This document shows positions 61,441-64,000 of a stretch of DNA of 64,000 nt, in pieces; the stretch's first letter is position 1; every line of letters begins with the position of its first letter. Source of the stretch: Alistipes sp. (GTDB taxonomy: Bacteria; Bacteroidota; Bacteroidia; Bacteroidales; Rikenellaceae). The translations under genes and the position numbers were made by a program. A model generated the notes under the pieces. That model was not told the DNA's origin, searched no databases, and worked only from the letters and a program-made list of their open reading frames with translations. The stretch covers positions 1-64,000 of the forward strand of contig JAITWH010000026.1 of NCBI GenBank assembly GCA_031285405.1. The letters run 5' to 3'.

Positions 61441-62265
61441 CTAACCACTAACCACTACTCCAAGGTTTGCCGCCAACCGCTCCCCCAAAACCCGTTTAAC
61501 CTCCTCGAAGTCGACCCGCCGCCCAAGCTCCGAGTCCAACGAAGCAACCTCGCAACCGGCCATCCCACAGGGATTTATAAGCCCAAACCACGCCGCCTCG
61601 ACGGCCACATTGAGCGCCAACCCATGCATCACAACCCCCCGCGACGCCCGCACTCCAATCGCACAAATTTTCCTCTCACCTCGCTCGCTCCGAACCCACA
61701 CTCCCGTCTTTCCTTCGACGCGCCCGACCCCCCGCAGCCCAAACGCCCCCGCCGTCTCGATCACCGCCTGCTCCAGCGCCTCGATATACCCGCGCAGCCC
61801 GAGCCCCAATCTTCCAAGGTCGACGATGGGGTAGACCACCAACTGCCCGGGCCCGTGATAGGTGATGTCGCCGCCGCGCCCCACCCGATGCAGCGTCGCC
61901 CCGCGCTCCCGCAGCTCGGCCTCGCTCACAAGCAGATTTTCGGCCCGTCCACTCCGCCCCAACGTGTAAACATGCGGATGTTCACACACCACAATCCACC
62001 CCGCAAAACCCTTATCCTCAATCTCTTCACCCTGCCCGCCCTCATTCTGCGTAGCCTCAGTCCGCAGCCAGCGGGGGACTTCAGTCCACCGCCTGGGGTG
62101 GCGGAGGACTGACGGCTTGCTTTGCAAGCCGATATTCTGCGTAGCCAAATCCGCCGCGGCCGTTGCCGCCCGCGCGACCAACCTTTCAAACAACCTCTCC
62201 TGCCGCGCCAAAGCCTCGGCGTAATCTATTGTCCCCCAATCGAGTAGCTCGACAGTTGGTCTCAT
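61441..62265 (-). CDS. lipB: octanoyl-[acyl-carrier-protein] transferase LipB with a repeat-derived insertion
   Basis: LipB moves octanoyl groups from acyl-carrier protein to lipoyl domains. The 274-residue protein keeps CEHPHVYTLGRSG, RVGRGGDITYHGPGQLVVYP, the catalytic Lys199 (GERKICAIG) and Cys233 (LINPCGMAGCEVASLDSELG). Residues about 33-80 (ATAAADLATQNIGLQSKPSV and following) are extra and are encoded by GCGTAGC modules and a GC-rich palindrome. The final VVSG and stop are heptad repeat. The start overlaps the lipA stop (ATGA). Confidence 0.93.
   Translation of the reverse strand: MRPTVELLDWGTIDYAEALARQERLFERLVARAATAAADLATQNIGLQSKPSVLRHPRRWTEVPRWLRTEATQNEGGQGEEIEDKGFAGWIVVCEHPHVYTLGRSGRAENLLVSEAELRERGATLHRVGRGGDITYHGPGQLVVYPIVDLGRLGLGLRGYIEALEQAVIETAGAFGLRGVGRVEGKTGVWVRSERGERKICAIGVRASRGVVMHGLALNVAVEAAWFGLINPCGMAGCEVASLDSELGRRVDFEEVKRVLGERLAANLGVVVSG
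62026..62169 (-). repeat. repeat insertion inside lipB
   Basis: It holds two GCGTAGC modules (CTGCGTAGCCTCAG and CTGCGTAGCCAAATCCG with GGCCGTTGCCGCC), a hairpin GGCTTGCTTTGCAAGCC, and a palindrome CAGTCC-CCGCC/GGCGG-GGACTG. It stays in frame with lipB and contains no stop. Confidence 0.8.
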
Positions 62266-63314
62266 TTCCGCGTAGCTAAACTCGCTGCGGCCGTTGCCGC
62301 CGTAGCCAAATCCGCCGCCGGCGTTCCGGCCGCCGCAGCCGTTGCGATCACCGCCAACGCCTTTTCGGCCATATACGACGACCGTACCAAAGGCCCACTC
62401 GCGACATGAATAAACCCGCGCGCCACGGCCTGTTCTCTGTAAAACTCAAACATCGAGGGAGTTACATACTCCGCAACGGCCACATGCCCCCGCGTCGGCT
62501 GCAGATACTGCCCCAACGTAACGACCTTGACCCCCGCCTCGCGCAGATCGTCCAACGCCTGCAGCACCTCGTCCGGCCGTTCTCCCAGCCCCACCATCAA
62601 CCCACTCTTTGTAACATGTCCGACTGCAGCGCGACGCCGAGCAAGGGCTGAATCTAATTTCAGCCCGCCGCCGCCCCCAGCGTCGTGCTGACGAGTTTGC
62701 CCTGCAAACTCGAACTCGCGCTGCGTAGCGATATACCTCAAAACCCCAAGACTCCCCCCATAAGTAGCCCGAGAGCGCACCGCCGGCGTAATCCGCTCCA
62801 CCGTCTCGACGTTATGGCCCACGATATCGGGCCGCGCGGCCAGCACAACGTCCAGCAACTCGGCCCGACCCCAAAAGTCGGGAATAAGAACTTCGATAGT
62901 GGTGTGAGGATTCTCGGCGCGAACGGCCTCGATGACGCGCGCCCAGTGCGCCGCGCCGCCGTCGGGCAGGTCGTCGCGGGTGACGGATGTGACGACAACG
63001 TGTTTCAGCCCCATCAACGCAACAGAGCGGGCCACGCTGTGCGGCTCGCCGGAGCTGATAGGTAAAGGTTTACCGGTTTCGGTGGCGCAAAATCTACACG
63101 CCCTTGTGCAGACGTCGCCCATCACCATAAAGGTGGCGGTCTTTCTGCTCCAACATTCGACTCTGTTGGGACACCTGCCACTCTCACAAATGGTGTGTAC
63201 CCCGTGTCGTTCAACGATTTGCGCGACTGTGGCGTACGCCTTGTCGCATTGAAGTTTAGTCTTTAGCCAATCCGGTTTTATGTTAACATTTACCTTGTCA
63301 TAGACTTGAGGCAT
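62262..63314 (-). CDS. lipA: lipoyl synthase LipA with repeat-derived insertion and tail
   Basis: LipA inserts two sulfurs into octanoyl groups by radical SAM chemistry. The 350-residue protein has the auxiliary cluster CESGRCPNRVEC (C43, C48, C54), the radical-SAM CTRACRFC (C69, C73, C76), VTSVTRDDLPDGGAAHWA, TKSGLMVGLGE and the C-terminal RSSY. Residues about 195-232 (ATQREFEFAGQTRQHDAGGG and following) interrupt the core between a helix and TKSGLM, and the tail (321-350, alanine-rich) is made of GCGTAGC modules. First gene of lipA-lipB. Confidence 0.93.
   Translation of the reverse strand: MPQVYDKVNVNIKPDWLKTKLQCDKAYATVAQIVERHGVHTICESGRCPNRVECWSRKTATFMVMGDVCTRACRFCATETGKPLPISSGEPHSVARSVALMGLKHVVVTSVTRDDLPDGGAAHWARVIEAVRAENPHTTIEVLIPDFWGRAELLDVVLAARPDIVGHNVETVERITPAVRSRATYGGSLGVLRYIATQREFEFAGQTRQHDAGGGGGLKLDSALARRRAAVGHVTKSGLMVGLGERPDEVLQALDDLREAGVKVVTLGQYLQPTRGHVAVAEYVTPSMFEFYREQAVARGFIHVASGPLVRSSYMAEKALAVIATAAAAGTPAADLATAATAAASLATRK
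62265..62354 (-). repeat. GCGTAGC modules forming the lipA C-terminus
   Basis: GCGTAGCTAAACTCG with GCGGCCGTTGCCGCC, then GTAGCCAAATCCG with CCGCCGGCGTTCCGGCC. They encode the alanine-rich last 30 residues of LipA, beyond the conserved RSSY end. Confidence 0.8.
62619..62732 (-). repeat. repeat insertion inside lipA
   Basis: It contains a GCGTAGCGATATA end of the module (about 62720-62732), the hairpin-forming GAGTTTGCCCTGCAAACTC and GGCTGAATCTAATTTCAGCC. It is in frame, without stops, between conserved LipA segments. Confidence 0.75.
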
Positions 63315-63346
63315 TTGTTTTTTTGTTTATTATTTTTCCAATTGGC

Positions 63347-63355
63347 GCAAAGATA
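63347..63355 (-). promoter_or_regulatory. lipA-lipB promoter -7 box
   Basis: Minus-strand TATCTTTGC fits TAnnTTTG, 32 bases upstream of the lipA ATG. Confidence 0.65.
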
Positions 63356-63361
63356 GTAATA

Positions 63362-63394
63362 AAAATGAATCCCGCAAAATTGCGGATTCATTTT
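63362..63394. terminator. hairpin upstream of lipA
   Basis: AAAATGAATCCCGCAA pairs with TTGCGGATTCATTTT with one bulged C. It could end minus-strand transcription coming from the small membrane-protein gene. Confidence 0.6.
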
Positions 63395-63525
63395 CAATGA
63401 TAGTGATTAGTGATCAGTGGTTAGTGCTAACGCGCGCGCCGTCATTGCGAGCCAAAGGCGAAGCAATCCAGAATTCCGCGTAGCCAAGTGTCGCGTAGCC
63501 TCAACGTTGCGTAGCTTCCCCGATA

Positions 63526-63646
63526 GCGAAAAACGGCGTTAAAAAATAGGCGGCTAAAAGCGTAAAGAAATCGAGACCTTTTGCTCGCAAAAGCGCCGAA
63601 GAGCGTCGATTTCAAGCGTTAGACGCCTATTTTAGCCGTTTTTCGC
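63526..63646. repeat. large nested inverted repeat
   Basis: Outer arms GCGAAAAACGGC and GCCGTTTTTCGC, then imperfect arms with AATAGGCGGCTA against TAGACGCCTATT, then AAATCGA (63568-63574) with TCGATTT (63606-63612), and an inner CTTTTGCTCGCAAAAG. The RNA or DNA would form a three-tier hairpin. No reading frame of note lies in it. Confidence 0.75.
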
Positions 63647-63665
63647 CTCGGGGCCTGTTTTTTTG

Positions 63666-63694
63666 GTTACTTTTTTGCAGGCCAAAAAAGTAAC
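63666..63694. repeat. GTTACTTTTTTG palindrome
   Basis: GTTACTTTTTTG and CAAAAAAGTAAC are perfect 12-bp arms around CAGGC. Similar GTTAC-T-run palindromes occur in other bacterial genomes as intergenic hairpins. Confidence 0.7.
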
Positions 63695-63748
63695 GTATAA
63701 AAAAGCAATTCGCGCCAGCGAAAGCCGGAATGCCGACAGCGGATTTGT

Positions 63749-63985
63749 CTATTTGGCGGAGTTAACAACAAAAAACACAACCAAAGCCACAGCCAAAATC
63801 CCAACAATCCACCAAAGCCAAGCCGCTGAGCAGCAGTGAGTTTCGTCGACAGGATGCACGCTTTGACGCGCCGACACGTCGCTGCCCTGACGCCCAGAGG
63901 CATCGTTACTCTGACGCCCAGAGGCATCGTTGTCGCGGATGAGATATTTGTCGGATGCGGCCGCGCGGCCTTGAATTTTCGTCAT
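63749..63985 (-). CDS. small membrane protein with short repeats
   Basis: A 78-residue protein starting MTKIQGRAAASDKYLIRDN at the ATG at 63985. The N-terminal half contains three related hexad units (DASGRQ, NDASGRQ, SDVSARQ), encoded by a tandem of about 21-24 bases (GACGCCCAGAGGCATCGTT). A Cys pair (HCCSAAW) precedes one membrane helix at about 52-75 (WLWWIVGILAVALVVFFVV). I do not recognise a family. The module copy after its stop follows the same pattern as the other genes. A chance frame cannot be excluded. Confidence 0.6.
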   Translation of the reverse strand: MTKIQGRAAASDKYLIRDNDASGRQSNDASGRQGSDVSARQSVHPVDETHCCSAAWLWWIVGILAVALVVFFVVNSAK

Positions 63986-64000
63986 AAATTTTGTCGGCGT

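Larger units (their letters stand above)
63395..63748. repeat. gene-free repeat cluster
   Basis: No gene. In order: GTGATTA/GTGATCA/GTGGTTA heptads with GCTAACGCG (63404-63433); CGTCATTGCGAG...GAAGCAATCC (63440-63469); three GCGTAGC modules (about 63478-63516); a 121-bp inverted-repeat structure (63526-63646); a 29-bp palindrome (63666-63694); and AAAGCCGGAATGCCG with CAGCGGATTTGTC, a module copy next to the stop at 63749. Confidence 0.8.

Noticed and set aside
63666..63694. The GTTACTTTTTTG palindrome as terminator of the last gene.
   Set aside because: It lies about 55 bases after the stop and could terminate, but its stem is A/T-only apart from four pairs and no U tract follows the minus-strand arm; I list it as a repeat only.

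Overview
The window is chromosomal DNA from a GC-rich member of the Bacteroidota, most likely Bacteroidales and perhaps an Alistipes/Rikenellaceae relative. The evidence is TAnnTTTG promoter boxes in front of most transcription units, many fimbrillin-type (Mfa/FimA-like) surface lipoproteins, a DUF3575/DUF5119 fimbrial pair, an IorAB/phenylacetyl-CoA ligase operon, and housekeeping genes of Bacteroidales type. The genus is inference only.

Layout. 0.1-3 kb: thiL diverges from aroQ and a polysaccharide flippase. 3-5.3 kb: an AT-rich islet with a putative zinc metalloprotease lipoprotein, out of frame at a seven-C run, and a small lipoprotein. 5.5-7.9 kb: pgi and gpsA. 8-15.4 kb: purH and the mreBCD-mrdA-rodA cell-shape operon. 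15.5-19.3 kb: gcvT and a GNAT-like gene diverge from gdhA. 19.3-20.5 kb: tRNA-Thr, an OsmC-like protein and a short histone H1-like gene. 20.6-26.8 kb: an omega-amidase, iorA, iorB, aminotransferase, paaK, ACT operon for aryl-keto acid and arylacetate metabolism. 27-33 kb: a CusCAB-type metal efflux operon led by a His-rich small protein. 33.3-51.1 kb: a surface-lipoprotein island of nine large proteins plus DUF5119 and DUF3575 proteins. It forms three minus-strand units and includes one collagen-like protein. Two regulators with membrane-embedded N-termini, AraC-type and LuxR-type, sit in it or beside it. 51.3-64 kb: tRNA-Ser, mscL, rimP-nusA-infB, recJ, a four-helix-bundle gene, lipB, lipA and a small membrane protein.

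The most unusual signal is not a gene. Gene ends carry short tandem arrays of sequence-unrelated heptamers (TTAGTGG, AATTAAG, TTGAAAA, TGAATCA and others), all with period 7 and most containing a stop codon in the sense direction. They are joined to a dispersed GCGTAGCTAAATCG...GGCGTTCCGGC module, and some elements are flanked by heptads on both sides as palindromes. The module also lies in frame inside essential genes: three copies in the infB linker, and copies inside lipB and lipA and forming the lipA C-terminus. A second repeat of about 110 bp starts exactly at the stop codons of pgi and rodA. These look like an active or recently active family of gene-end repeats, and I know of no description of this combination.

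The surface island, the poly-C frameshift, the AraC operator-like repeats and the tRNA-end duplications are the other points worth checking.
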